A stretch of DNA of 64,000 bases from Methylosarcina fibrata AML-C10 (GTDB lineage: Bacteria > Pseudomonadota > Gammaproteobacteria > Methylococcales > Methylomonadaceae). Shown here piece by piece: positions 1 through 11,272 of the stretch (position 1 is the stretch's first letter; each line of letters begins with the position of its first letter). The DNA is taken from assembly GCF_000372865.1 (NCBI RefSeq), contig NZ_KB889965.1:4795786-4859785 (forward strand), read 5' to 3'. A program made the position numbers and the translations under genes. The notes beneath the pieces were generated by a model. The model saw only the letters and a program-made list of their open reading frames with translations. It did not search any database and was not told the DNA's origin.

Positions 1-161
1 TTATCGCAGGGGAGCATTCCGATTTTGTTAAAATGGAAGACGTCGCGCCTTTGTTTCCCACGGCGATTTTTGACACAATTCCCGATGCAGGGCATTGGCT
101 GCACGTGCAGCAGCCGGAAATCTTTATAAAAACAGTAGGAAATTTTTTGAAATTCTGTTAA
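1..161 (+). CDS. alpha/beta hydrolase, C-terminal fragment
   Basis: The frame is open from the window edge (first full codon at base 3) to TAA at 159-161 and gives 52 residues. The motif DAGHWLHVQQPEIF carries the catalytic His of the alpha/beta hydrolase fold in its usual place near the C-terminus, and an Asp-rich stretch (HSDFVKMED) precedes it. It resembles YbfF-type esterases, but substrate cannot be told from this piece. The start and the nucleophile elbow lie outside the window. It is followed by a 223-bp gap carrying the hfq promoter region. Confidence 0.75.
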   Translation, partial: IAGEHSDFVKMEDVAPLFPTAIFDTIPDAGHWLHVQQPEIFIKTVGNFLKFC

Positions 162-298
162 AAATGACTTTTAGTTTAGAGTCGGATCTCTAAAGATATC
201 GTCTACGATCAGGCCTTTTACTGGGCTTCAAGATGCTTATTTTCATGCCGATGGATGAAAATGGGTTGCCATTAAGGTTAAAATAGGCTAACGACCAT

Positions 299-304
299 TA
301 TAAT
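299..304 (+). promoter_or_regulatory. candidate -10 box upstream of hfq
   Basis: A perfect TATAAT lies 81 bases before the hfq start, in an AT-rich stretch. No convincing -35 box is found at 16-18 bases, so this is only a candidate. The RBS of hfq, AAGGAGAAG at 372-380, is clear. Confidence 0.35.
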
Positions 305-384
305 TGACTGTTAAACAGTTGTGTTGTCAGGCCATTACAGTTATCTTAAATAACTTTCAATAACAATAACTAAGGAGAAGTCGG

Positions 385-624
385 ATGTCCAAAGGCCAAA
401 ATTTGCAGGATAATTTTTTAAATACGCTTAGAAAAGAACATACGCCTGTGTCAATTTTTCTTGTGAATGGCATCAAACTGCAAGGGAAAGTCGATTCATT
501 CGATCAATATGTCATCATGCTGAAAAATACCGTGAGCCAAATGGTATACAAACACGCCATTTCCACTATCGTTCCGGGCAAAGCGGTAAAATTTACTCCG
601 GAAAGTGAAGTTGAGGAAGATTGA
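385..624 (+). CDS. hfq: RNA chaperone Hfq
   Basis: Hfq is the Sm-like hexameric RNA chaperone that pairs small RNAs with target mRNAs in the cytoplasm. The 79-residue protein is a short form: the Sm1 motif spans roughly residues 9-45 ([19 protein letters not shown]) and the Sm2 motif [10 protein letters not shown] lies near residues 55-64. The long C-terminal tail of enterobacterial Hfq is missing and a short acidic end (SEVEED) replaces it. The start is fixed by an AAGGAGAAG RBS five bases upstream. hflX follows after 92 bases, as in many gammaproteobacteria; the usual upstream miaA is replaced by a hydrolase gene. Confidence 0.97.
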   Translation: MSKGQNLQDNFLNTLRKEHTPVSIFLVNGIKLQGKVDSFDQYVIMLKNTVSQMVYKHAISTIVPGKAVKFTPESEVEED

Positions 625-716
625 TTTTCCTTTTTGTTGTTTCTCCTGCTTCACTTGTTGTCATCGCCTCGCCGGAGTGGTGAGTTTATTATTCTTGTCT
701 GCCGTATGGAGTTTTT

Positions 717-1982
717 GTGTTTGATCGTCCCGATTCGGGTGAGCGCGCCGTTCTTGTTCACCTGACCCTTCATTCCGGGCCGGAAGATCTTTTAGAGCTA
801 AAAGAATTAGCCAGATCGGCAGGAACCGATCCTGTTCATGTTGTTACCGGGAGCCGCAAAAGCCCCGATCCGAAATATTTCGTAGGAGAGGGTAAACTCG
901 AGGAGATTAAGTCCAGTTTAAGTGCGTTCGACGCCGATATCGTCTTGTTTAACCATGCCTTGTCGCCCAGCCAGGAACGCAATCTGGAAAAGGCGCTCGG
1001 CGTGAGGGTGGTCGATAGAAACGGCCTGATTCTCGATATATTCGCCCAAAGAGCGCAGACCTTCGAAGGAAAATTACAGGTGGAACTGGCTCAGTTGAAG
1101 CATTTGTCGACCCGTCTCGTGCGGGGATGGACCCATCTGGAACGGCAAAAGGGCGGCATCGGTCTGAGAGGGCCGGGCGAAACGCAGTTGGAAACCGACC
1201 GGCGCCTGATCGGCGTGCGCATCAAGCAGATACAGAGCCGTCTGGAAAAGGTCGACCGGCAGAGGCACCAGGGGCGGAGCAAAAGAAAGAAAGCCGAAAT
1301 CCCGGCCGTTTCCCTGGTCGGTTATACCAATGCCGGCAAATCGACTTTGTTCAACCGGTTGACCGGAGCCGATATTTATACTGCCGACCAGTTGTTCGCC
1401 ACGCTGGATCCCACCTTGCGCCACTGCGCCTTGCCCAATAACAGTGAGATCGTCCTGGCGGATACGGTCGGATTCATCAGGCATCTGCCTCATGAGCTGG
1501 TGGCGGCGTTCAAGTCGACTTTGCAGGAAGCCAGCGAAGCCGACTTGTTGTTGCACGTCATTGACGCTCATGTCGAAGATCGCGAGGCTACCGTGGTCGA
1601 GGTCAACAAGGTGTTGGGAGACATTGACGCTGGCCGGATCAAGCAATTGGAAGTTTATAATAAAATCGATTTACTGGATAATGTGTCTCCCAGAATTGAC
1701 CGGGACGAAGCCGGCGCTCCGCTGAGAGTCTGGCTGTCCGCCCAATCGGGCGCGGGTATTGACCTGCTTTATCAAGCCTTGTCCGAACTGTTTTCCACCG
1801 GAAAAATTAAAATGCATTGTCATTTGCAGGCCGATCAAGGACAGGCCAGGGCAAAAATTTATACTTGCGCAAAAATTATTAGCGAGCATATTGATGAGGA
1901 CGGAACGAGCGAATTGGTCGTCGAAATCGACGCCAAGCACCTGGGTATGTTGAAGTCGGTAAAATGTGAGCGGATAGGGTAG
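717..1982 (+). CDS. hflX: ribosome-associated GTPase HflX
   Basis: HflX is a conserved GTPase that binds the 50S/70S ribosome and can split stalled or hibernating ribosomes, notably after heat stress. The 421-residue protein has the N-terminal HflX domain with its Gly-rich connector (GGIGLRGPGETQLETDRR), then the G domain: G1 GYTNAGKST near 202-210, G3 DTVGF near 249-253 and G4 NKID near 315-318. The start is a GTG at 717 placed 5 bases after GGAG (708-711). It sits between hfq and hflKC, the standard order in this class. Confidence 0.96.
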   Translation: MFDRPDSGERAVLVHLTLHSGPEDLLELKELARSAGTDPVHVVTGSRKSPDPKYFVGEGKLEEIKSSLSAFDADIVLFNHALSPSQERNLEKALGVRVVDRNGLILDIFAQRAQTFEGKLQVELAQLKHLSTRLVRGWTHLERQKGGIGLRGPGETQLETDRRLIGVRIKQIQSRLEKVDRQRHQGRSKRKKAEIPAVSLVGYTNAGKSTLFNRLTGADIYTADQLFATLDPTLRHCALPNNSEIVLADTVGFIRHLPHELVAAFKSTLQEASEADLLLHVIDAHVEDREATVVEVNKVLGDIDAGRIKQLEVYNKIDLLDNVSPRIDRDEAGAPLRVWLSAQSGAGIDLLYQALSELFSTGKIKMHCHLQADQGQARAKIYTCAKIISEHIDEDGTSELVVEIDAKHLGMLKSVKCERIG

Positions 1983-2052
1983 GAAGCAAGGTTCCGGATG
2001 TGGCATCTTGCGCCCTGTTTAAGATAGAATGCCCGATTGCATGAACAACCTC

Positions 2053-2090
2053 AAGGATAGCGCTCCGTTCTTTATGATAAGTCTATCCTT
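2053..2090. repeat. inverted repeat between hflX and hflK
   Basis: The arms AAGGATAG (2053-2060) and CTATCCTT (2083-2090) match perfectly over 8 bp with a 22-base loop. There is no T-run behind it, so it is not an intrinsic terminator. It may be an operator or an mRNA structure in the leader of hflK, whose start is 49 bases further on. Confidence 0.35.
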
Positions 2091-2138
2091 CGGGATCAAT
2101 GTTGAATACGTTTTAATAATCCAATTTGGAGCGAAATA

Positions 2139-3332
2139 ATGTCCTGGAATGAACCTGGCGGCGACAATAAAGACCCCTGGAGCGGTCGCGGCGACCAGAA
2201 AGGTCCCCCTGATCTTGATCAGGCAATTCGATCATTGCAAGAAAAATTAGGCAGAATTTTTGGCGGTGGCGGCAGCAGCGGCGGTGAAAGACCAGGCGGC
2301 GGTTCGGTAAAAAGTCTGGGTTACATTATCGCGGCAGTTTTGTTTTTGTGGGCCTTAAGCGGATTCTATATCGTCGATGAAGGTAATCACGGCGTGGAAA
2401 CCCGGTTCGGAAAATATCTCGACACGACCCAGGCGGGTCTGAACTGGCACCTGCCTGCGCCCATCGAACGGGTCGACATCGTCAACGTCAAGCAGAACAG
2501 GACGATCGACGTCGGCTTTCAAAGTTTCGGGGACGCGGCCTCCCGGTCGGAGCCAAAAGAAGCGCTGATGCTGACCAAGGACGAAAATTACGTCGACGTC
2601 CGCCTGGTGGTTCAGTATCAGGTCAAAGACGCCAAGGATTTTCTTTTCAATGTCGTGGATCCTGCCAAAACCTTGAAGCAGGTGACCGAAAGCGCCGAGC
2701 GCGGCGTCATCGGCAGCAGCAATATGGATTTCGTTTTGACCGAGGGCCGGGCCGAAATCGTGACCCAGATTAAAAAAGAGATTCAGACGATCATGGACAG
2801 TTATGAATCCGGCATTCAGGTGACTACGGTCAATCTTCGGGATGCGCAACCGCCCGAGCAGGTGCAAAACGCGTTTGAAGACGTCATCAAAGCCCGGGAG
2901 GACGAGCAGCGCCTGATCAATGAAGCCGAAGCCTATGCGAATGACGTGGTGCCGAAAGCCCGCGGTGCCGCCGCAAGAAAATTGCAGGAAGCCGAAGGTT
3001 ATAAAGAGCAGGTAATCGCGCAGGCGGAAGGCGAGACCAATCGTTTTTCGAAATTGCTTGCCGAATATTCCAAAGCGCCCGAAGTTACCCGAAAGAGGCT
3101 GTATCTCGAATCGATGGAATCGGTTTTAGCCGGAGCCAACACGGTACTGGTCGACGTGAAGGGCAGCAACAATTTACTGTATTTGCCGCTGGATAAAATG
3201 GTTCAGCATTTGCCTCCGGTCGAGCCGCCGGCGCCTCCCCAGGCGGCTGCAGCTCAACCCGAGACGGAAGTTGAAGAACAGCCTCCTGTCCGTACGACAA
3301 CCCGGGGCAGAGAAGCAAGGGGACGCCGATGA
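2139..3332 (+). CDS. hflK: FtsH protease regulator HflK
   Basis: HflK forms with HflC a large ring of SPFH/prohibitin proteins in the inner membrane that encloses and restrains the FtsH protease. The 397-residue protein has a Gly-rich cytoplasmic head (residues 1-55), one membrane segment near 61-80 (YIIAAVLFLWALSGFYIV), the SPFH domain on the periplasmic side, a charged coiled coil (about 240-320) and a Pro/Glu-rich tail. The stop overlaps the hflC start (ATGA, 3329-3332), so the two are translationally coupled. The partner FtsH is encoded 26 kb downstream in this window. Confidence 0.96.
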   Translation: MSWNEPGGDNKDPWSGRGDQKGPPDLDQAIRSLQEKLGRIFGGGGSSGGERPGGGSVKSLGYIIAAVLFLWALSGFYIVDEGNHGVETRFGKYLDTTQAGLNWHLPAPIERVDIVNVKQNRTIDVGFQSFGDAASRSEPKEALMLTKDENYVDVRLVVQYQVKDAKDFLFNVVDPAKTLKQVTESAERGVIGSSNMDFVLTEGRAEIVTQIKKEIQTIMDSYESGIQVTTVNLRDAQPPEQVQNAFEDVIKAREDEQRLINEAEAYANDVVPKARGAAARKLQEAEGYKEQVIAQAEGETNRFSKLLAEYSKAPEVTRKRLYLESMESVLAGANTVLVDVKGSNNLLYLPLDKMVQHLPPVEPPAPPQAAAAQPETEVEEQPPVRTTTRGREARGRR

Positions 3333-4183
3333 CACAGAATAAAATATTAGTAGGTTTAGGCGCATTATTGTTAGTGATCATGATGAGCGTCTTTACCGTC
3401 ACTGAAACGGAAAGAGCCATTAAATTCCGTCTGGGCGAAATTGTAAAATTCGATTACGAGCCCGGTCTGCATTTCAAGATTCCGTTTATCAACAACGTAA
3501 AAAAATTCGATTCACGGGTGCAAACGATGGTTTCGCGGCCCGAAGGATTTTTAACCGCGGAAAAGAAGAACGTGATCGTCGATTCCTTCGTGAAATGGCG
3601 TATCGGCGACGTTACCACATTTTATACGGTTGTCGCAGGGGATATAGACCAGGCCAATTTAATTCTGGATCCGATCATTAAAGACGCGTTTCGCAGCGAG
3701 TTCGGCAAGCGCAACATCAAGCAACTGGTGTCGACCGACCGCAGGGCGATACGGGATATCCTGATAAAAAACACCAAGCCTCTCGCGGCCGAAAAGGGGA
3801 TGGAAATCATCGATATTCAGGTTATGCGCATCGATCTGCCGCCCGAAGTCAGCACTTCGGTATTCCGCAGGATGGAAGCCGAGCGCGACCGGGTGGCTCG
3901 TGAATTCCGCTCTCAAGGCGCGGAAGCGGCGGAAAAAATTCGCGCGGACGCCGACAGGCAGCGCGTGGTCACGTTGGCCAATGCTTTCAAGGAGGCCGAA
4001 CGGCTGCGCGGCGAAGGCGATGCCAAATCCGCCGAGATTTACGCCAATGCTTACGGGGCGGATCCTGAGTTCTTCACTTTTTATCGCAGCCTGAATGCCT
4101 ATAAGAAGACTTTTTCGAATTCCAATACCTTGGTGCTGGATCCGCAGTCGGATTTCTTTAGGTACTTCGAACAGCAAAAGTAG
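3329..4183 (+). CDS. hflC: FtsH protease regulator HflC
   Basis: HflC is the second subunit of the HflKC membrane ring around FtsH. The 284-residue protein opens with a single signal-anchor helix (VGLGALLLVIMMSVFTV, about residues 8-24), followed by the SPFH domain and a long Glu/Arg-rich helix (about 185-245). The end VLDPQSDFFRYF is characteristic of the family. Its start overlaps the hflK stop. A stem-loop with a T-rich tail lies 80 bases after the stop, which separates it from hisZ. Confidence 0.96.
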   Translation: MTQNKILVGLGALLLVIMMSVFTVTETERAIKFRLGEIVKFDYEPGLHFKIPFINNVKKFDSRVQTMVSRPEGFLTAEKKNVIVDSFVKWRIGDVTTFYTVVAGDIDQANLILDPIIKDAFRSEFGKRNIKQLVSTDRRAIRDILIKNTKPLAAEKGMEIIDIQVMRIDLPPEVSTSVFRRMEAERDRVAREFRSQGAEAAEKIRADADRQRVVTLANAFKEAERLRGEGDAKSAEIYANAYGADPEFFTFYRSLNAYKKTFSNSNTLVLDPQSDFFRYFEQQK

Positions 4184-4262
4184 AGGGAACAGGCCGGCGC
4201 GACCGGCGGAGGAAATCGAAAGGTGCCGGATGGCGCCGATCCCGAACCCAAATAAAAATCCG

Positions 4263-4293
4263 AAACGCTCCGCTCGTGCGGGGCGTTTTGTTT
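4263..4293 (+). terminator. intrinsic terminator after hflKC
   Basis: AAACGCTCCGC (4263-4273) pairs with GCGGGGCGTTT (4278-4288) across the loop TCGT with one G-T pair, and is followed by TGTTT. It sits between the hflC stop and the hisZ start. Confidence 0.7.
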
Positions 4294-4308
4294 GAGCAGA
4301 CTTACGAC

Positions 4309-6805
<2,497 letters not shown>

Positions 6806-6822
6806 ATAGAAGACCGAGGCAT

Positions 6823-6847
6823 TTGCCCGCTCGCACCGGGCGGGCAA
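6823..6847 (+). terminator. stem-loop after purA
   Basis: TTGCCCGCTCG and CGGGCGGGCAA pair over 11 bp (one T-G pair) around a three-base loop CAC, 17 bases after the purA stop. No T-run follows, so it may stabilise the 3' end rather than terminate by itself. The rest of the 514-bp gap up to 7319 holds no gene I can support. Confidence 0.55.
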
Positions 6848-7319
6848 TCCGAGGTTAGTCTACAGTTTTTAATCGACGGTTCTCGGGTTCTCGGGTTTTC
6901 GGAATCAAATAATCATAAACCAGACAGAAAACCGGTCTCGAAAGCAGGGCGCAAATCCTTGCTCTTACGAAAAAAGGCCAGCCGCCTTTATCGCCAATCT
7001 TTCCGAAAGGCAAAAAGAGATTTTTATGAACCCGTCCAGGATCGGAGCCGGCCAAGCCGGTGTCCGCTCTTCGGATTGATTCTCGCGATTGCCTTGTCGG
7101 AAAGCCCGAGCCTCTTTTAGGAATCCATGCCTGCTTAGCCCTACCGTCCGCCCATTCTTCGCCGAGAGAGACGGGATTACAAAAAAATCAAAATTCATCC
7201 GCATCGATGAACCTTTTCATGGAATGATGCAATTAAGTTAATAAGTATTCTGAAAGTATCGTTGATTCCCAGGCGATCGGCAGAGCTTAACGATTTAATT
7301 CATTTCAAGAGGAGCAAAA

Positions 7320-8042
7320 ATGAAATCATTTAAACATAAAGAACTGGCTTTTTTATTGGTAGGCACTCTAGCGGCATCAGTGCCCGCTTTAGCCCAAAAC
7401 GGTATCGATAATGCGGTGACCAGCAGCTCAAGCGACGATTCTACATCCGGCACGTCGGGTACATCCGGTACTTCAGGTACATCGGGTACATCGGGTACAT
7501 CGGGTACATCGGGTACATCGGGTACATCGGGTACATCGGGTACGTCGGGTACGTCGGGTACTTCAGGCACATCGGGTACGTCGGGTACTTCAGGCACGTC
7601 CGGTGCTGTGACCAATTCGTGCAATGCAACCGGAACAAGCAAAAATTGTATTTTTTCAACCAGTGTTTCATCCCCGGTGGTTAAGGGATCGTTCAAAAAG
7701 ATTTATAAACGAAATGGCGAGAAACAGGATTTGAAAGTCAAGATCAGGCTCGGCAAGGAAGGCGATCTGGTGACCAAGGAAAATTTTGACAACGATGTCG
7801 GCGTGTTAAAAGCCGTTTTCCCGGGCGGTGAGGTTTGCGAGTTCGATAGCGCCGGCCAATCGCGCAAATTTTTCAATTACACGCTGAACGTTCGGGTCCG
7901 GAAAGGGAATTACCAGGAAATTAAAGGCTTCTGTTCGCCGTCGCAGATACCTTCCATTACGAGCGGAGACGTCGTCATCGAATTTGACGCAGACGACGAT
8001 GATCTGACCCCAAATACCGAAGTCGTCCGGGTCGCATTGTAA
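7320..8042 (+). CDS. secreted Ser-Gly-Thr repeat protein
   Basis: The 240-residue protein has a signal peptide (KHKELAFLLVGTLAASVPALAQ, cleavage likely after ALA near residue 25), then a low-complexity stalk of 17 perfect Ser-Gly-Thr triplets plus SGA (about residues 43-96). A C-terminal domain of some 140 residues has four Cys and many Lys/Asp, and I do not recognise it. An AGAGGAG RBS precedes ATG 7320. It stands alone, with a strong terminator behind it, and faces a TibC/Aah-like heptosyltransferase gene. I infer an exported surface or periplasmic protein whose Ser/Thr stalk could be glycosylated. No known function. Confidence 0.85.
   Translation: MKSFKHKELAFLLVGTLAASVPALAQNGIDNAVTSSSSDDSTSGTSGTSGTSGTSGTSGTSGTSGTSGTSGTSGTSGTSGTSGTSGTSGTSGTSGAVTNSCNATGTSKNCIFSTSVSSPVVKGSFKKIYKRNGEKQDLKVKIRLGKEGDLVTKENFDNDVGVLKAVFPGGEVCEFDSAGQSRKFFNYTLNVRVRKGNYQEIKGFCSPSQIPSITSGDVVIEFDADDDDLTPNTEVVRVAL
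7446..7607 (+). repeat. 9-bp tandem repeat (TCGGGTACA-type), 18 units
   Basis: Seventeen nine-base units encode Ser-Gly-Thr and an eighteenth encodes Ser-Gly-Ala. Units 5-10 are identical (TCGGGTACA); the outer ones vary only at codon third positions. Slippage would add or drop whole triplets without changing the frame. Confidence 0.95.
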
Positions 8043-8061
8043 TTAGAGAGCGATATTCTCG

Positions 8062-8111
8062 ACGGCTTCCCGTGCAGGAGTAGATTACCTGCATGGGAAG
8101 CCGTTTTTTTT
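8062..8111 (+). terminator. strong intrinsic terminator after the SGT-repeat gene
   Basis: ACGGCTTCCCGTGCAGG (8062-8078) pairs with CCTGCATGGGAAGCCGT (8088-8104) and runs into eight T. It ends the repeat-protein transcript just before the convergent glycosyltransferase stop. Confidence 0.93.
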
Positions 8112-8133
8112 GAGCGGATTTCTTGATCGGGAA

Positions 8134-9255
8134 TTATAAAAACGGCGAGATGGCTTCGATGACCTGGCGCCCGCTGATCTGCCGGGTGCATTCGAACATC
8201 CGGGACGTATTCTTGTGATCCGGACACCAGTTCCAGTCGCCCTGATCCAGGCGGTACCGGTTAAAACAACCGCTGCAGACTTCGCCTCTGGGAAATATCC
8301 GGAGGCACTCCTGCATTTCCGTATAAGGATAGGAAAATCCGCTGATCAGGCAGGTTCGGCAACCGGTCGCCCAGGACAGCCAGCTTAAACCGCTGCCTAT
8401 GCCGATAAAGAGCCGGGCATGGTTCAGGTAATTGATCACCGTATCCAAGGAGCCTTTCGGCAGACATTTGACGTCTTTGGGCACTTTGTTTCCCATGTGC
8501 TCTTTCCCTTCATGAGAGAGCAAAACGACACGGTATCCCTTATAGCGAAGGAAGCGAATCACTTCCTCCCAGCCTTTGGGATTGTTCCAGTATTTGGCTT
8601 GCGCGGTCGCGTGGAAACCGATGCAGACATACGGTTTTTCCAGCGGACGGGGCAGCGCGACCGGTTTTAGCCGAGGTCTGGTTTCCGTATAGTCGAGGCC
8701 CAGAATATCGTATGCCGACTGACCTATCGGCTGCCGCCGGAAATCCTGAACGTTTCGGGCATAGTCGCATTCGCCGTCGTCTTGATAAAACCAGCCCAGA
8801 CGATAATGCGCATAGACATCCTCGACGGTTTCGCCGGGTTCTACAAATTCGATGCCGGGATACTGATCCTTAAATAAACCGTTAAAAAAGGTGGAACAGA
8901 CGACCCGGCAATTCCATCGTTCGCCGAATTGCTCCACCGCCGGCAGCCAGGCCAGAGTGTCTCCCAGCGCACTGGATTCCATGGAAATATAAACCCGCCG
9001 GCCGCCGTTGTCGTAGTCGTGCTGGAGCAGCAGCCGATGAGACGGTTGGTCAAAAACGCGGATGCGCCAGCGAATGAAATAACGGTGCGGAGTGCGCACC
9101 CATTGATTGGCCGAGATTTCCGAGCGCAAGGCCAGCTCTGGATCGTCCAGGCTGGTCATTTCAACGATAAAGGCATCCTGGGTATCGCCTTTAATTTCCA
9201 GATAGGCGCCGTCGATAAAGTTGCATAAAAATTCGGGAAGTTGAGTCAATGGCAT
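8134..9255 (-). CDS. TibC/Aah-like protein O-heptosyltransferase
   Basis: The family (autotransporter strand-loop-strand O-heptosyltransferases, GT9-like) transfers heptose from an ADP-heptose donor to serines of surface adhesins in the cytoplasm before export. The 373-residue protein has the family's N-terminal region (NFIDGAYLEIKGDTQDAFIV), the Rossmann-like donor domain (YVCIGFHATAQAKYWNNPKG; FIGIGSGLSWLSWATGC) and four C-terminal cysteines at about 327, 330, 344 and 356, matching the iron-binding Cys set known in TibC. No autotransporter gene is next to it; its only close neighbour is the convergent Ser-Gly-Thr repeat protein, which may be its acceptor (inference). Confidence 0.85.
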   Translation of the reverse strand: MPLTQLPEFLCNFIDGAYLEIKGDTQDAFIVEMTSLDDPELALRSEISANQWVRTPHRYFIRWRIRVFDQPSHRLLLQHDYDNGGRRVYISMESSALGDTLAWLPAVEQFGERWNCRVVCSTFFNGLFKDQYPGIEFVEPGETVEDVYAHYRLGWFYQDDGECDYARNVQDFRRQPIGQSAYDILGLDYTETRPRLKPVALPRPLEKPYVCIGFHATAQAKYWNNPKGWEEVIRFLRYKGYRVVLLSHEGKEHMGNKVPKDVKCLPKGSLDTVINYLNHARLFIGIGSGLSWLSWATGCRTCLISGFSYPYTEMQECLRIFPRGEVCSGCFNRYRLDQGDWNWCPDHKNTSRMFECTRQISGRQVIEAISPFL

Positions 9256-9472
9256 GTTCCTGTGTCAAATGGTGTTGTCTGTTGGGTCGTGGGTTTCGGC
9301 AGAAATTAAATTCTTTGTATCAAAATAATGCCGCTATAGTAATTAATAGGGAATAGGGCTGCGGCCGTTTTCTACCGGGAGCAAGGAATAATTTTCAAGA
9401 GTCGGGTTGAGCACGGCAATCACCATTAGTCTGGATTGTTCGAATAAACCAAAACGTTCAGAAATTTAACCG

Positions 9473-11053
9473 ATGTACAGAGATTTTTCTTCAATTAATG
9501 GCCGAACTTTCGATTTGCTCGTCTGCGGAGGCGGGATTTACGGCGCGTGGACCGCTTACGATGCCGCTTTGCGAGGCTTGTCCGTTGCCGTGGTCGATCA
9601 GGGAGACTGGGCCGGCGCCACCTCTTCGGCCTCCAGTAAGTTGATACACGGAGGGCTGCGGTATCTGGAATCGTTCGATTTCAAACTGGTCCGTAAAGCA
9701 TTGGCCGAACGAGAAATGTTGCTGCACGCTGCCGCGCACCGAATCTGGCCTTTGCGTTTCGGATTGCCGGTGTATCGAGACGGCCGCTTCGGATCGCTGC
9801 GGTTAAGGATCGGCCTTTCTCTTTACGACTGGCTGGCCGGGGCGATTCCTGCCGAGAGAAAATTTCATCGCTATTCGGCCGCCGAGTTTGCCGGACGCTT
9901 TCCGTTTTTAAATTCTGCAAAATTGATTGCAGGCTACAGCTATTTCGACGCCCAGACCGACGATGCCCGCCTGGTCCTCGAATTGATCGACGGCGCGCGA
10001 AACAACGGCGCCGTTTGTCTGAATTACTGCAAAGTCTCCGGGTTCACGGAAAGCAACGGCAGGATAAACGGAGCCTGTATTCGGGACCAGGTGACGGGCG
10101 AAACGGGAAATCTTTCCGCCGCCCGGATCGTGAATGCTGCCGGTCAGTGGTCGGGTTCGGTGCAAAATGAAAATCCCGGCTATCGGCTGTCCAAAGGTGT
10201 TCACCTGATTCTGCCGGATCTGGGTGAACGCGAGGCGCTTTTGTTGACGGCCCAATCGGACGGGCGGGTGTTTTTTCTCATGCCCTGGTACGGACGTACT
10301 CTGGTCGGGACCACCGACAGTAATTACCAGGGAGACATTGAAAGAATCAACGTCGAGCCCGAAGAAAGAGAGTATCTGCTGAACGAAGTCAACCGCGTCG
10401 TTAAAGGCGCGCCCTGGAAAGAGCAGGACGTCCTCGGCGAATACGCCGGTTTGCGCGTATTGAAAATGAGCGCGAAAGCATCGCCTTCCTCGATCAGCCG
10501 TGATTGGGAACTGAAAACTTCCCGCAACGGGGTATTGACGTCGATCGGAGGTAAGTTGACCTCCGCCCGGGCCGATGCCGAAAGCATCGTCGACCGGGTC
10601 TGCGCTCATTTGGGCAAGGTCCGGCCCGGTTCCACTTTCGGCAAGCCCTTTCCCTGGCGGCCCGAAGGGGATTATCAACTCTGGGTTCGGCAGCAGTGGT
10701 CGACGGCGCTCCGACTGGGCATCGACGGAGACAGCGCCGGCTGGCTGCTGCGTCGCCACGGCAACAGGGTGGAGGAAATTTTCCGTCTTTGCAGCCAACA
10801 ATCGCCTTTAACCGAAAGGATCCTGCCGGACGTTCCTTTTATTCTGGCCGATCTGATTTTTTGCGCGCGCCGCGAAATGGTCGTTCATCTGGAAGATCTG
10901 CTGCGGCGGAGAATCCCTTTGCTGATTTTAACGAAAATGACCCCGGCGCAATTGCAGCGATTGGCGGGACTGGCCGCCAGGGAACTGAATTGGAGCAGCG
11001 AGAGAGAGTCTGCCGAGTACTCTTCCTGTAAGCGGAAATGGCTCGATGAATAA
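9473..11053 (+). CDS. glpD: FAD-dependent glycerol-3-phosphate dehydrogenase
   Basis: GlpD oxidises sn-glycerol-3-phosphate to dihydroxyacetone phosphate and feeds electrons to quinones at the inner membrane. The 526-residue length fits. The FAD motif GGGIYGAWTAYDAALRG lies near residue 17, followed by the family signature TSSASSKLIHGGLRYLE, the substrate-region WYGRTLVGTTD and the late GGKLTSARADAE. No glpF or glpK is adjacent, so it is a stand-alone gene; a role in lipid-derived glycerol-3-phosphate turnover is possible. Confidence 0.93.
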   Translation: MYRDFSSINGRTFDLLVCGGGIYGAWTAYDAALRGLSVAVVDQGDWAGATSSASSKLIHGGLRYLESFDFKLVRKALAEREMLLHAAAHRIWPLRFGLPVYRDGRFGSLRLRIGLSLYDWLAGAIPAERKFHRYSAAEFAGRFPFLNSAKLIAGYSYFDAQTDDARLVLELIDGARNNGAVCLNYCKVSGFTESNGRINGACIRDQVTGETGNLSAARIVNAAGQWSGSVQNENPGYRLSKGVHLILPDLGEREALLLTAQSDGRVFFLMPWYGRTLVGTTDSNYQGDIERINVEPEEREYLLNEVNRVVKGAPWKEQDVLGEYAGLRVLKMSAKASPSSISRDWELKTSRNGVLTSIGGKLTSARADAESIVDRVCAHLGKVRPGSTFGKPFPWRPEGDYQLWVRQQWSTALRLGIDGDSAGWLLRRHGNRVEEIFRLCSQQSPLTERILPDVPFILADLIFCARREMVVHLEDLLRRRIPLLILTKMTPAQLQRLAGLAARELNWSSERESAEYSSCKRKWLDE

Positions 11054-11272
11054 AGGATGTTTATTCTTAAAGGCTAACGCTAAGAATTGAGATACAATAT
11101 CCGGCGAGTGAGCAAACTGACCACGATTTTTTGTGGCGCTGTCCGAAAAGTGGCGAACCGAACCCCTTTCCTTCTCCGTCCATTGTTTTCTTCGGCATCC
11201 GACTTACAGGGCTTACAGCTCTGAAACAAGCGTTTGCCCGGATTTTTTATTGAGAAATTCTTCTGTTTTAGA

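Noticed and set aside
4276-4308. Upstream GTG start for hisZ
   Set aside because: It lies in the loop of the hflC terminator and adds 11 residues not typical for HisZ; ATG 4309 fits the family start.
6855-7204. Minus-strand frames behind purA
   Set aside because: They overlap each other, lack RBS and have no familiar composition; I find no gene between purA and the SGT-repeat gene.
7446-7607. Regular repeats that could suggest a CRISPR-like array
   Set aside because: Units are contiguous 9-mers without spacers, inside one reading frame, and no cas gene is present. No CRISPR array was seen in the window.
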